The notes: generated by a model from the sequence alone, not told the origin. Counted from the stretch's first letter, positions 31,782-44,322 are shown. The stretch: DNA of 64,000 bases from Chrysoperla carnea (GCF_905475395.1 NC_058341.1:34859501-34923500); one strand, 5' to 3'. A program made the numbers and translations.

Positions 31782-32369
31782 CATAATTTGATAAAATAAT
31801 GACAAAATAGGTACATCACAACTTATGTCATATTTTATTAAATCAAAATCAAAATCATAATAAATAATTTGCCTAATTATTGATTTCCTTTCAAAGAATT
31901 ACCTCTGTATATATAATAATATAAATGTAATGTAATCAACCTGAAAATTTGATAATAAGTCGATGAAGTTTAAATCTAATCTTTACGAGCTAGATTCCTC
32001 TGATTTAAAAAACACCTTTTTGGCCATAAAATTGATATCAAACGAACAGACTTAAATCATTCAAATCACAAAAGTTTAGCATAATAACATAATACAGATA
32101 TGTAAAAAAAGAGAAAATAATAACTAATCAAGTTAATTACTAAAATATCTTGTATATTCTTGAGTACTAATATTTGAACAATATTTTTTATTAACCATTT
32201 TTAATAATAAACAGTTCAATCTCACGTACACGATTTAAATGGTTTTCGGCAATTCTTTTTCTACGTATTCTTTTTTTTCGTTTTTTGAAATCTACATGCT
32301 TTGAGACAAATTCTAAACCATACAAATTTCCCCCCAGTATGAAATGAGAATCAATAGATTCTCTATTCG
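31516..32369. other. Gene-free AT-rich stretch
   Basis: Only AT-rich non-coding sequence, including a run of 26 A at 31756-31781. That run could be the tail of a retrocopy, but I see no recognisable body upstream of it. Confidence 0.55.
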
Positions 32370-32850
32370 AAGCTAATTACACACCGGGACACAGAGACAT
32401 TCCAGAATATTCCAGAAACCAACGAGCTTGCTAGAAATGGTACAATACTGCCTGACACAAGCATCAATAAATATCCGGAAGTTCCATTTGCCAACTGCAA
32501 GTTGCTCCTCAAAAAGGATATCTTAACAAAGGCCTATCTTAGATGGAGGGCTGAACGCCAGAGCCTGGCAGTGTATCACGACTACTGTAGGAGCTGTCAC
32601 AGTGGTGAGGAGGAGAAGACTATTTCCTCTTGCCATGAGGAGATGAACTTACTTGAGCCAGCCTCTTTTTTACGACCTCTCTGACCTAAAGTCCGTCGAC
32701 GTCAAAGTACTCCTGCTGTTCTTAAACAGCTCCAAATTGTTCATGAAGTAGTGGCCGAGAATGGGCCAACCCTTTTTCATTAACACAACGGACCCGATGG
32801 GCTGTCTAAGTTAGTGCTTCCCCAGGACAGCCACTTTTACCTAACCTAAC
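32370..32850 (+). mobile_element. LINE 3' fragment, copy 2
   Basis: Second 3' fragment of the LINE at 13625-14415. It shows the end of the RNase H domain (TPGHRDIPE, ELARNGTILPDTSI) and then LLLKKDILTKAYLRWRAERQ, CRSCHSGEEEKT and the same 3' untranslated segment with CCCAGGACAGCCAC, ending in CCTAACCTAAC. Compared with copy 1 it lacks about 110 bp in the middle. The 3' end falls 217 bp before the start codon of the first odorant-binding gene and about 120 bp before its TATA-like box, so it borders the promoter. Confidence 0.85.
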
Positions 32851-32966
32851 TTAGGTATATTGTTTTGGATGCAAAAGGGAAAATCCAAACAAGCTTTGCC
32901 ACCTTCAGCTAGATATAAAAGTGAATTGTACATAGAGGTTGTGTGGCGTTCACATAAGATTTTTAC

Positions 32967-32974
32967 TATATAAG
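32967..32974 (+). promoter_or_regulatory. Candidate TATA box of odorant-binding gene 1
   Basis: CTATATAAG lies about 95 bp before the ATG at 33067, which would leave a leader of roughly 65 bases. A second match, TATAAAAG at 32914-32921, is also possible. Confidence 0.45.
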
Positions 32975-33066
32975 TATTGTAACTACAAAGTAAATAAAAA
33001 TACTAATTTTAAACGAAAATTACTTATTATTGAATTTTGCATGTTATCCTATAAAAAAGAATAAAT

Positions 33067-35518
33067 ATGGCTTTATCATTTAAAACAAGTTGTATTTTAA
33101 TTATCGTAAATATAATATGTTGTTATCAATTGATTAATTGTGAAGATGTAGTAAATACTAATGCATCGATGGTATCATCTTCAGAAGTTGTGAATCGAAT
33201 ACCTTTACAACAAGCAGTGGAAACTTGTAATTCAACATATAAAATTGATGAGGGTAAGCTTTGTGCTTTTATGACCTGAACACTGTTATCTATGAGATCA
33301 GAAAGTATGTGTTAGGAACGTTAAGAATTTGTTAATTAACCACGATAGAATTTCAAATCTTTGGTATAATTTTCTATTTACGAGATTGAAATACCTTAAA
33401 GAGTTGAAATGAAAATGGTAACAAAAAATTTAAAATTTTATTTAAGTATCAATTAATTACCCTTTTATAGGTCTTTTGTGAAAAATTCATATCGAAAAAC
33501 ACAGACTTTGATAGTTCTCATGAACCGTTTAGTGAATCGATATGAATTATTCACAAAAGGATGATTAATTGATAAAGAAAATAATCAAATAACAATTGAA
33601 AGATCATTTTGCCCGATCTTCGATAAAACGAGGTGTCCGTTGGTTAACACCTCGGACACGCATCAAATTCAAATTAGCTTCCAAATATGTTAAATCGAAA
33701 CTAGGCAACCTGGTAATACTGTTTTTTCGAAATTAAGCACTTAAAATCCTGAATTTGTCTCTTCAAAATTAGCATGACATTTGTACTTGACTCACCATAA
33801 TATACCATGTATATATGAAATATACATAGTATATTTAGTTTAGTCCAAAGTTTGTAACGCCTAAAAATATTCATGCTACGAAAAAAATTTTGGTATAGGT
33901 GTTCATAGAATCACCTAATTAGTCCATTTCCGGTTGTCCGTCCGCCCGTCCGTCCGTCTGTGGACACGATAACTCAAAAATGAGAAGAGATATCAAGATG
34001 AAATTTTTATAGCGTACTCAGGACCTAAAAACTGAGGTCGAGTTCGTAAATGAGCAATATGGGTCAATTGGGTCTTGGGTCCGTAGGACCCATCTTGTAA
34101 ACCGTTAGAGATAGAACAAAAGTTTAAATGTAAGAAATGTTCTTTATAAAATAAACAACTTTTGTTTGAAACATTTTTTTGTAAACATCACTGTTTACCC
34201 ACGAGGGCGCTTATTAGGTGCAAATTTTATAGTATGCATTAATATGGGAATATCAGTGTGTGTGTAGCTATTTAAAAGTGGATATCTTTTTTTATTAACG
34301 TGACGTCAAAAAACAAACGATTGCTTCATCAACACTGTCTATACATGGTATTTCAACAATTAACTCAGTCAATTGTTTGTTTTCACTTGTTTTTATTTTA
34401 TTTCTGTCGAACAAAAATATGCCTTAACCTATACAAACGAACATATTACGAAATAATGTATCTACAAATGTTTCTACATTAATGAAATAATGGCAACTTA
34501 ACTTTGTTGTTGTTAACAAAAGCAAAATTTTAACGTCGTCACAAAATTTCAGCCTGGTTAAAAGAATTTAATAACTCTGGATCGTTTCCTGATGAATTTA
34601 AAACTGAACCAAAAGTAAGTTAGGTCTACATGAAAATTTTATTTTCTGCCAATTTATTTAAATGTCTAAATAATTTTTATATTTTCAGTGCTTTGTGAAT
34701 TGTGTTTTAAAAGAATGTGGTATCGAAAGTGAAGATCAAAAATTTGATATTGCAAGTTCTGATTTTTATTTGTCATCTTTACGTTCAGAACGATTAGGTG
34801 ATATGATAGACGTTATTAAAAGATGTATAAAGCACACAGGTAAAGTATCCCAATTTAATTTAATACGGTATAGACAGAAACGGGGATGCGAGGTTACAAA
34901 GCGGCGTCGTTCGCGGAGTCGCGGAACACAAAATAATAATTAACATACAATTAATTGTGACAACTATATAAGTATGCATCAACTAAAAGATACTTGAATT
35001 CTATAGAGATAGCTTCCATAACGTACTCCTTCCTCCTTCCTAATTATTACTACACTGGCGACCCGCCCCGGCTCCGCACGACTGCAATGCTGATACTAAA
35101 TATACTGCAGAATGTGTTTATTTACGACATCACATTAGAAACTTCTAAAATTATCAGTGTTGTCTACTGTAATATTCATGTATTATACTATAAACCTTCC
35201 TCTTGAATCACTCTATCTATTACAAAATCCGTTGCGTAGTTTTAAAGGTCTAAGCATACACAGAGACAGACAGACAGCGGGTTTTCGTAATAAAAGTAGG
35301 TAAGATACAACCGATACCGAATTTTTGAAACTCCTTAAGGGGCACCAAATTTTTAAATCGGTTCCTTAATTATTATTTTTGAGTATACACAGTTACTATC
35401 TTTTGCAGATGAAGAAGAGAGTGGAGCGGATAAATGTGAACGATCCTACGTGTATGCAAAATGTGTGGTCGAAGAACTGAGTCGACGATTTCGATCAGGA
35501 ATAATTGCTGAACTCTAA
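33067..35518 (+). CDS. Odorant-binding protein 1 (PBP/GOBP family)
   Basis: A secreted small carrier that binds hydrophobic ligands, typically in sensillar lymph; expression elsewhere is common in this family. Exons 33067-33253, 34553-34614, 34689-34839 and 35409-35518 give 510 nt, 169 aa. A signal peptide (residues 1 to about 25) precedes an extended N-terminus. The six classic cysteines are at about 54, 84, 88, 129, 143 and 152, with spacing 29-3-40-13-8, which fits the family rule. An extra cysteine follows C3 (VLKECG). Introns are phase 1, 0 and 1, and the second lies exactly before C2. Intron 1 carries a copy of the long dispersed repeat, and intron 3 a piece of a common insect retroelement-like repeat. 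The ligand is not predictable. A neighbour on the opposite strand at 38682-41584 shares every intron position, so the two are duplicates. Confidence 0.94.
33448..33573. repeat. Short hairpin in OBP1 intron 1
   Basis: ATCAATTAATTA...TTTTGTGAAAAATTCATATCGA at the left is matched in reverse complement by TCGATATGAATTATTCACAA...GATTAATTGAT at the right, with a loop of about 60 bp. It is a small foldback element. Confidence 0.7.
33790..34400 (+). repeat. Long dispersed repeat, copy 2, in OBP1 intron 1
   Basis: The same family as 2755-3335, here in the other orientation and longest in extent. It begins with a TATATGAAATATA palindrome and TTTAGTCCAAAGTTTGTAACG, followed by a CCGTCCGTCTGTGGACACGA tract, AGAGATAGAACAAAAGTTTA, CCCACGAGGG and, near its end, CAATTAACTCAGTCAATTG. 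It makes up about half of the intron. Confidence 0.75.
35050..35300 (+). repeat. Retroelement-like repeat in OBP1 intron 3
   Basis: It starts near CGACCCGCCCCGGCTCCGCA and runs through ATAAACCTTCCTCTTGAATC and CAAAATCCGTTGCGTAGTTT to an AGACAGACAGCGG end. Sequences of this kind are widely dispersed in insect genomes; I recall the pattern but not its class. Confidence 0.6.
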
Positions 35519-38500
35519 TAATTTTGGCATTGATTTTTGAATTCATATACTTAGATAAATAATTATGCTTTATTTATTTAATACTTTTTGAAAGACGCAA
35601 TTCTTATGATGTTACACGAATTATTACCTATTATTATGTTATTACAATATGTTATTGTGAAATAAAAACAATTTCAATTAAATCAATCACTTCAATAATA
35701 ATTGTATAATAAGTAATGCCAAACCTTGTAAGTAAAAAACCTGAAAGTAAGTTTGTAAAGCTGGAAAAAACTTTCAATAAATAGGTACTTTTTTTTACTA
35801 AAAAGTAGAACAAAAATTCCTTAGTTGCCATTTGTAAAAAAAACATGAAAATTTTAAAATATCCAAGATAATTCCGAGCGTCTCATGATTTGCAAATATA
35901 ATATGAATGGCTCAAAGAAAATATTATTTTCTACTTTACAATAAAAAAATAAACTACAATAAAAATTTGTCTCTTTAAAAGTATATTTTATTTTAATTTA
36001 AAACTAAAAAATGTAACAAATGTAAAAAGTATAACAAATACAGTGGAAGCGACAGGAAGAAGGTGTAGAATCATGTCATGCTTATCATAATTATTAATTA
36101 TCACCAAAACTGAACCAGCAAGCCAAATTTTTAACTCCGTAAAAGACAAAGAAGTGGTTCTTATTATAAGTTTGCAAAATTTGACCAAACTAACTAATTA
36201 GCATTGCAAGTGAAATAAAAAATTGTCATAATACTTACTAACTTAACGAATAATTCTAGAAAGGATAAAACTAATTTCATTAGAAAGGTAAGATATAATC
36301 GCAATTACCCATGGTGGAATTCGAGACAGGGTGTCAAATGCTATTGAACGCTCTACAAGATATTGTACATTTCAAAATAAATCGATTTAGACGAAAGTGT
36401 TGTCTTGCAATATTATAATTCTTAATTATTATTATAATTCTTAATTTGGAATATTATAATTAGTTTAAACAAAATTTAATTTTGAAAAAAGTTTCGTACA
36501 TTTGTTTTAGATGTTCATTATATCTAAAAATATCGTTTGTACTTAGAGATCAAACGTTTGAGAATAATTTCTCAGAGATGTAATACCTATTTCCCAAACA
36601 TTTGAGACTTATTTCCTTACTTACCTTACCTTACCTTACCTTATTTTACGCTTCTTTTTTTACTGTTCCGTCACTCTTTTTTCATTTTTGATGAAAAAAG
36701 TCAAGTCCTTAAATTAATATTAGGAGAACATGTATTAAAAATAGTAATTATATGTCTAGAGTATTAAGAGAGCATCTGCTAGTAACTCTTTATTATACAG
36801 GGAAGTTATTTGTGTGGACTTCAAGGATTGCACCAGACGAATTGAATTGTTTTTTTTTTTTTTTTTAGTCAAATTTTAAAAATTTTGACTCTAAATGAAA
36901 GACCCTATAGCTTTTTACAAAAGAATGTAAAATGGAAATAATTCATAAGATTGTTTTTTGAGTACATACAATAAAATATTATATAATAAGATATTTTACC
37001 CTAAAGGCTAAGGAAAATTATAGTACTTTTTTTTTAAATAGAATAGACATATACACAGTTAAACAAATAAAAGATAAACAGGGATGCAATAAAACTGCTT
37101 TAAAACTTTTGTCTTTTTTAAAATTCCTGCTATGTGTTTTAACTCACAGAAAAATTTTATGTTGTGTATTTAAAGTACACAGAGTGACAATTTAAACTTG
37201 AGATTTACATGGATGAATTATTTATTTAAATTTGTGATATTTTTTAGTTCAAATTATTTGTCTAGCGTGTTTTTTCCTAAGAGGTACATTTTTAGACCCT
37301 GAGTATATTTTTCGTCAAACCTAGACATAATACGCTTGAAAATGAGTAGTGAATCATAAGATATATAAGATTAAAAAAATCATAATAACAAATAAAACTC
37401 GACCGGCTCGAAACGACTTGACCGAATGCTGACGAACATTTATTACGAAGTTTTAAGTGAAATTTTTTATTGAAATTATAAAAAAATTATAAAAGACTCT
37501 ATATTTGTATGTTGTACTTACCTACCACTCAAAATAATATTATACTGGCTTATTAAGAATATTTGTTAAGCCATAAAGTAGTCCCAGAATATATTGTATG
37601 TACGAGAAAAATATTTTTTCTCAATAGAATGGTAAAAGTGAGCACTCATACTATGATTTGTATATAGATTTGTCTAAATCAAAGTGATTTGTCTACGGTG
37701 GAATTTTTCCTGCAAATTATTAAATGGGGCCAATCTGGAGATATAAAGATCGAGTCACACACAACAAAGATTAAATATTCTCGTGTGTGACCGCACAGAG
37801 ACTTACGAAACAAAGGTACAAAAAATAAACATCTTCTTCCATTCTACACTCACAATCGAAAATAATTTAGCATAGCGTCAATTTGTACTGAAATGATAAA
37901 AATGTTTGCAAATAAAAAATCAAGAAAACAAGGCTAGAAATCCAGCATGAAAAGGATTAAGGTGCCCGAAAGCCTCGCATAGAGTGTGAATCAACTTCGA
38001 TTCGGTACAATATGAACATACAATAAAAATACAGCCGAAATTTACAACCTCCTTGATTTTCGAAGTTGGTTTAAAGACTACAATATCAAATGAAAACTAT
38101 TTTTATTTGTCTAATTTATTATTTATTAGATTATTTTTCATAAAATTAATAAACTCATCCAAAAAATTCAATTTCCATTTTGAATAAAAATTTGATTTGG
38201 TACTATGCCAAAAAAGTCAGTATCATCGTTCAAAAGATCTTCAGACTTTCTGACGAGAAGTATCTTCAAATATTCTATGGAAAAAAGAACAATATTTTTG
38301 GTATTTATGCATCCAATAAAAACTTTCAAAAGTAGAAAATAATGTTCTATTTTCTTGTTTTATTTAGTTTTTTATGTCTTCAAGAAATAAATTAAATTTA
38401 AAACAGAAACGAGGTAAAAAGTTTTTCAACAATTTATTGTTTTCTTTGTTCTTAAAAATTTACTACATTTCTTATTTCTATTAAACAACAACAGTTTAAA

Positions 38501-38681
38501 TATTATCTAGTTTGAGTGTCTTACGACTCTACATTAACTAACCTACGTCGAATTTTTACGAAATAATTAAAATTCAAGATAACTTTCTTTCAAAAGTTCA
38601 TATTTTTATCTCTTCTTTGTGTTATAGATCGATTAACCTTAACATAATTATTAAATTAGTTAAAGATTTTTAACTTTAATT
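35519..38681. other. Gene-free stretch between OBP1 and OBP2
   Basis: The 3' ends of the two odorant-binding genes face each other across this stretch. An AATAAA near 35660 could end OBP1. A diverged relative of the foldback at 29913-30190 lies at about 35930-36070, and a TTACC microsatellite at 36615-36642. The rest is AT-rich, with no supportable exon on either strand. Confidence 0.55.
36615..36642. repeat. TTACC microsatellite
   Basis: About five tandem TTACC units. Confidence 0.85.
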
Positions 38682-41584
38682 TTAAGAGACGCTTACTTCA
38701 CCTCGCAATAACTCATTTTCTTTAGTGATGAAACATTTCACAAATTTATATGTTCGCTCGCACATATCAGCATGATCTAAAAATAATAATTTTCAATATT
38801 ATTAATTAGTGCAGTAAATATGTAAGAAAATACCTCAAATTTTATAATAATTCTAACATCCGGTTTTTCAACGGGATATTTAGGAGAAAAATAGTAGTTT
38901 TTCAAAAAAATCCTTTTACAACAAACCAATTTTTTACCAAAGTATGTTTTTTTAAAAACTAAACATTTTTTTAATGAATCTAATTATTTTAAACTCTTTT
39001 GCTTTTACTACATCTTTAACAAACCATAGTAAGTATGACCATTGAAGATCAAATCAATAATTTCCTGATTAATTAAATTATTATTGTATTAATTAATAAA
39101 TTAGAGTAAAATTTGTTTTTTTTCCAATTAAGGTTATTTGTATTATTTTGAAGTGTCTGTCTGTCTGCTTGTCTATAATTATTAAGTGTGCGTTAATCTC
39201 GGAAACGATTGATTCGATTTCAATGGAACTTTCACGAGTTTTTCAAACTCCAATATTTGCTTGAATACATTTTGGGTCATTATGTCCTCTGTTTTTATCT
39301 GTTAATATTTCCATCGTTAACAGAAGGAATTCTAAATTTTACTTCTTTAGAATGAATACAATGATTTTCTATCAGAAAATTAAAAATAGATATTTTATAA
39401 ATCATTTTATACCAGTTTTAGGTCCACATTTTTCAGAAATTGCCATTAATTCATTTTGTCTTGAGTCATCATCAGTTTTCATACGACCAAAATATTGTAC
39501 AACTTTACAATTGTCATAAGTTCCATCTTCAAGAGAAACCATAAAGGATGTTTCAAACAAACAACGTAGGAAACACTACAAAACATTTGAAAGCTTATAT
39601 TTTATGCACCAAATACAACGCGGCTGTTTTAGACAAATAACATGAGTCATTTTATTTAAAAAAAAATCCTTAAAGTAGATGTGAGAATAAAGTAAAAACT
39701 AACTGCAAAGCAATCCTGATTCATCAATTCTATTGATGCGCATTTCTGACAATCATGCCGATAATTTGATAGAACTGTTCCTTTTCATTCGCTTTATGCA
39801 GGTGTCTGCCAAAGTAGAAATTATTTTCTCTCTGTGAAATTTCATAACTACGAAAATTATGAAGTTTCCATTTACTTTTTACCGCAATGTCAATGCTTTC
39901 AAATAGTCTTATGATACAATTTATTGTTATTAAGAATTTATCGTGTTATCGTGTAAGCATGTTATTTGCCAATAAAAGCCACGTGATGCATGTTATAAGA
40001 AACATTTTACATTTTATTTCTTTAATTTTATTTAATTTTACCTTTGGGTCCATTTCGTTTTCATCTTGTAATATTCCCTGGTCATATAAGTAAAGTAATT
40101 TTTCTAGAAATGAGAAAAATAGTTATACAGAATGTTTCTATAAAAGAAATTTTTATTTTTGGGTACAATTTTAGTTTTTATATTCACAACTAAGTGATAG
40201 CAATACCACTTTCGAAAAATCAATTCGAGTCGCTATGTTTATAATTTTCGTCATTTTAGAGTTTGAATTGCTTTTCATTTGAATTCATTTTTAAAATTTA
40301 ACACTTAATTTGGTCCCCAATCTCTACGAAGAATTTATTAAAAGCTAAATTGGAATCGATGCAATGTCTGAATTTCGGATTATTTCAGAACAAATTTAAA
40401 ATCAAATTTCTTTGGAATTGTCTTAAAGATTTCAAAAATTGTTTTGACATTATATTATTCAGCATTTCCTAACTAATCATCACGGAATTTTCTATCTTGC
40501 CTAATTTTAGACGCTAATTTGTAAGGTGTTTTTTATCACATTTTAAATCCATAAACCCAAATAATGCAAAATATGATCGATTGACTATAGAAATTAATTA
40601 TTCACACAAAATTCACGCAAAATAAAAGGGAAAGTGGTCTATAATGATCCCTCTGAGTAAAATGATCCCTCGTTGTTTTAAGTAAACTATTAAAGCCTCC
40701 TAGTATATTTATCGATAGATGGTTTCCGTGCGATCAAATTAATCGTTCAACAAAGACTTATGGCGATGTATAAGCTAATTTGTGTTTCGTAGCAAAAAAA
40801 TTAATTTTGATGCTTATGATTTAAGGTAAGACAAATTTCAAGGAAATATTTTTTTTTTTGTATTAATTTTTGCCGGCTGGCTGTTTTTACTCTTGGCTTT
40901 TGTTGACTTTTAATAATATTATAACACATTCACAGGCGTATAATAAATTTAAAGGTCAGTTTTTATGACGAAATTCAAATATGTCGTTAAGGGTAAAATG
41001 ATCCCATTTAAATAGACTAAAATGATCCCGCATCATGTAACGGGTTTTGAATACTTTTATTTAGATAAATTTACCAGTGATTTTTAATTTACCTCTCTAA
41101 GAGAACAGTTAATATTTTATGTGAACTGTTTGATAAAAAATGCAATGGGGTCATTGTACCCACTATCCTAGCAAGGTCGGTAAAAACGATCCCTTTTGAG
41201 AAATATTGAATAGTTCTAAAAATTTGAACAGATTAAAAGAAATTTACATACCAATATTGTAACATTTGAATAAATAACTCGAAAATATTTCGACGTGGTA
41301 CATATGTCGAATAGTTTGACTATAAATTACATATTTTCTTAAGGGGATCGTTTTAGACCATCTTCCCCAACGTTAAAAATGTATTCATAAATGACAATGG
41401 TAATGATAAGGAACGCCTCTTTACTCATAAACTAACAAAACTCATTACCTGCACCAGTTTGATGAGTTTGATTACACATGTCTGTTATCGATTGAAAATC
41501 TGTTTGATCAGTTTCACAGGCAAAACAATATTTACCAAAATTAAGACATACTACTAAAGCAATGATTTTTAAACTTTGTTCCAT
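38682..41584 (-). CDS. Odorant-binding protein 2 (PBP/GOBP family)
   Basis: Secreted carrier for hydrophobic ligands. Exons on the minus strand: 41449-41584, 40042-40103, 39413-39575 and 38682-38776, giving 456 nt, 151 aa. I chose MEQSLKIIALVVCLNF as the start because it gives a proper signal peptide; an in-frame ATG at 41624-41626 would add 14 mostly polar residues. The six cysteines are at about 37, 67, 71, 116, 126 and 135, with spacing 29-3-44-9-8; an extra cysteine lies between C3 and C4 (YDNCK). Exon 2 is 62 nt, as in odorant-binding protein 1, and all three introns are at the same codons and phases (1, 0, 1). Intron 1 holds a 740-bp inverted-repeat transposon. The 29-residue C1-C2 spacing is identical in all three family members here. 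Confidence 0.94.
39150..39260 (+). repeat. Repeat-like tract in OBP2 intron 3
   Basis: GTCTGTCTGTCTGCTTGTCT is followed by CGTTAATCTCGGAAACGATT and CAATGGAACTTTCACGAG. This order is typical of dispersed repeats in insects. No second copy is visible in the window. Confidence 0.4.
40628..41368. mobile_element. Non-autonomous TIR DNA transposon in OBP2 intron 1
   Basis: The left end GGGAAAGTGGTCTATAATGA and the right end, read in reverse, GGGGAAGATGGTCTAAAACG, form terminal inverted repeats of about 30 bp around roughly 740 bp without any open frame. The element carries AAAATGATCCC several times: next to the left end, near 41000 and near 41025, with a related GATCCC near 41190. A partial copy lies at 27143-27430. 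The target-site duplication is unclear, so the superfamily is unassigned. Confidence 0.75.
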
Positions 41585-41697
41585 ACTGAGCAAATGTTTT
41601 TTATTTTTTTTTTCAGATGCAACCAACGCTCTGTTGAAGTTTACAATTTTGTCCCGTTAAACTAGAAAGAAAACTGCTCTGTCAATACACATATACA

Positions 41698-41705
41698 TAT
41701 ATATA
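41698..41705 (-). promoter_or_regulatory. Candidate TATA box of odorant-binding gene 2
   Basis: Reading the minus strand, CCCTATATATATG lies about 115 bp before the chosen ATG at 41584. A start site near 41670 would include both possible start codons. Confidence 0.4.
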
Positions 41706-42109
41706 GGGTAGAGAAAATTACCGGACTTTTAAAATTATAGCAATTGTCAACATTGTTATATGAATATTAATTGCTTATAAATATTAAATAAAATAAATAA
41801 CATATTGATTTTTAATGTAATAATAATGCACAGGTTTTGTTGTTAAATTTAATAATGTAAATTTAACATTGAATTATACTGCAATTTAAATTAAAAATTT
41901 GTATCGTATTATAATATAAATTATTTGTAAATATAATATCTGCACCAATTTGTTCAATATTAATTATATACAGTACTGGAAAATTATATTTACTTGCATA
42001 GATACTTTCAAAATATAAATATCTTAGGCAAAACTAAAACTATAAAGTCAAAATATAAAAAAAACTGTTAAATAAGGTATTAGCACCATAAGGCCACTTA
42101 AGGTATTTC

Positions 42110-42310
42110 GATACCAAAACAAGTGAAATTTACAAAATTTAAAAAAACCACAACAAATGCGATTTATTCCTTGTAAACCGAGTTTTGGAAACTTAGCTAT
42201 AAAATATTCTCAATCGAGTCGGTTCGACTCTTTGGGGCTACGATGCCACTGAGAAACATACAGACGCACAGATAAACACTTTAAACTTGTAACACTCCTT
42301 TTTAAATCAA
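42110..42310 (+). repeat. CAGACAGACA-family repeat
   Basis: Has the family order GAAATTTACAAAATTTAAAA, TCGGTTCGACTC...GGGGCTACGATGCCAC and CATACAGACGCACAG, followed by TTGTAACACTCC. It is diverged from the other copies. Confidence 0.6.
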
Positions 42311-42539
42311 TATCAAAGTGATGATCAAGGACATCAGATGCGATGAAAAGGATACTTAGAGAGCTATCATTTTTTGGGACAAATTTTATGAAATATTTTA
42401 ATTAAAATTGAAATATTTCAGTTGGGTTTGTTCTTTTGAATTATTGTTTTGAATTATTTGACCATTCTTTTTTCGAAATGAATTGAGCCAGGTTTATTTG
42501 ACCATTCATTTACATAGTAATTATTTATATGTTAAAATT

Positions 42540-42790
42540 ATTTGCCATGCCTTTTCCAAACTGAATCGATTTTGAAGATCATCGCCAATTTTTTGTGCTT
42601 TCGGGTACAAAATCTAAACTCGCACATGAAACATAACTAAGAACACCCTCCGTTAAATTACCTTTCAAATGAAATCAAAAAAGTTAAAATCGGTTCATTC
42701 GTTTAGGCGCTACGATGCCACTGACAAACAAACACACAGACACACACGCACACACATGAAAATCATTTTAACGTAAGAAAATGTGGTATC
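42540..42790 (+). repeat. CAGACAGACA-family repeat
   Basis: Contains CTAAGAACACCCTCCGTTAA, AAATCGGTTCATTCGTTTAG, GCGCTACGATGCCACTGACA and a long ACACACAGACACACACGCAC tract. It lies in the same orientation as the piece at 42110-42310, 230 bp away. Confidence 0.7.
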
Positions 42791-44322
42791 GTAAAAAAAT
42801 TCATTTATTTATCAAAGAAATCGACCCACCTTAAAAAAAGCTACCTTTATTTCACCTAGAAATTGACATCTAACGTCAAATCCTGACTTACCATATAAGC
42901 CTTGTGATATCCTTGAAAACTTCTTACAGGTCATGTTCCAATAACTCAGTATCCTAATAACTTGTTCAGTCTTATCCTTAAATTTGAAAACCTTATATTT
43001 ATATCGGCTCTAACTTGGTTAAAACTTGTAGCTAATTTTCCAATTTTGTATAATAATATAAAATATTGATTATCAAATTATAATGAAAAATTATGTTCCT
43101 GAAGCATAATATGATGAAGCATTTACTTGATGTTCGTGTTCCATAATACATAATTTTCACAATAATTTTAAAAAAAGTATATTTGTTGGCCTTTCGTACT
43201 ACAAATGCTAATCATAAATCAAAGCGAATTCGAACTTTGGACTTTGGGTGTATTAAATTATTTTCAAATAGACAAATATACTGAATAAAAAAATTTTATT
43301 CACATTTAATCAAATATTATACAAAAAAAAATACATTAAAAAATACTGTTAATGTTTAAATTCTAAGATTTATTTAAAACTTACATCAATAATTTTTAAA
43401 ATAATACTTATCTATATAAATATTTTTTAAGAAATTTGAAATCCAAATAAAAAATTTAACTGAAATTTATAATTAAAAAGCGGAACATAATTTAATTTTT
43501 ATAAAACAGAAAAAATTCCCCTTGTGTAAAAATACATTACAGAAGTTTTTAATAAAAATTGTTTTTCTAATTAGCAGTTGCTTTGCATCTTTTGTTTTCA
43601 ATATTATCAATTTTTAGAAAACTATGAATCTCGGATTTAATAAATTTATTAATAATCGATTGCTTTACGTTAATGTACGAGGAGTACAAATTTCAAAAAA
43701 TTATATTTAAAGCTCAGATTGTAAGAAAAATGTCAAAATTTTTTTGTGATGAATTTTACAGATAATATTAGTTTGTCCTAACGGTCATTCTCGTTTGGTT
43801 TGATCAGGTTTTTTATTGTGACATGACATAAAAAATTGTACTTACATTGTACTTACTTTAAATTATCTCTGTTATCTTTAACTTCTGGTAACTTTCACAA
43901 CTCAATTTTTTTAAATGATAAAACATAAAATTTTGACAAAAAATACAAATTGATAATTATAAAAGATTTTTGCATTTTTCTAAGTTCATAGCAAGCTGAA
44001 TCGATTGAAAAAGTTCAAGTTTTCTGGGTAACCTAGTTGTTGGTTTTTATTGTCGTTTTTTGGTTTTACATTCCAGCCAGCAAGCAAATCTCAGAACAAT
44101 ACTGTGCGAAAGCAACATAGTTTTAATAAATACAACAAAAGTTTCTTATTGGCTTTCTGCCTGCAATTTGAATTTTTTTCAAATTTTTTTTTCTGTTTTT
44201 AGTGCTTTAAATCCACTCTTTAATTTATAATATTTTTCATTAATTTATTTTAAACAAAATACTAAGCGTACAATTATTAATCAAAATTGTAGGAAGGTTT
44301 TCAGAAATAACTCAGTGATACT

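Larger units (their letters stand above)
41706..44322. other. Gene-free stretch between OBP2 and OBP3
   Basis: Very AT-rich DNA upstream of OBP2 and downstream of the OBP3 stop. Apart from the two CAGACAGACA-family pieces listed separately, I see no exon or structured repeat. Confidence 0.55.

Noticed and set aside
34840-34943. Extension of OBP1 exon 3 into an arginine-rich tail
   Set aside because: It is read-through past a good splice donor. The downstream exon restores C5 and C6 at the family spacing, so the spliced form is the real one.
36615-36642. TTACC array as a telomere-like or CRISPR-like repeat
   Set aside because: It is a plain five-base microsatellite with no spacers, and it differs from the TTAGG telomere unit.
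41585-41626. Upstream in-frame ATG for OBP2 (MVASEKK...)
   Set aside because: It would bury the signal peptide behind a polar lysine-rich stretch; the ATG at 41584 gives a normal secretory start.
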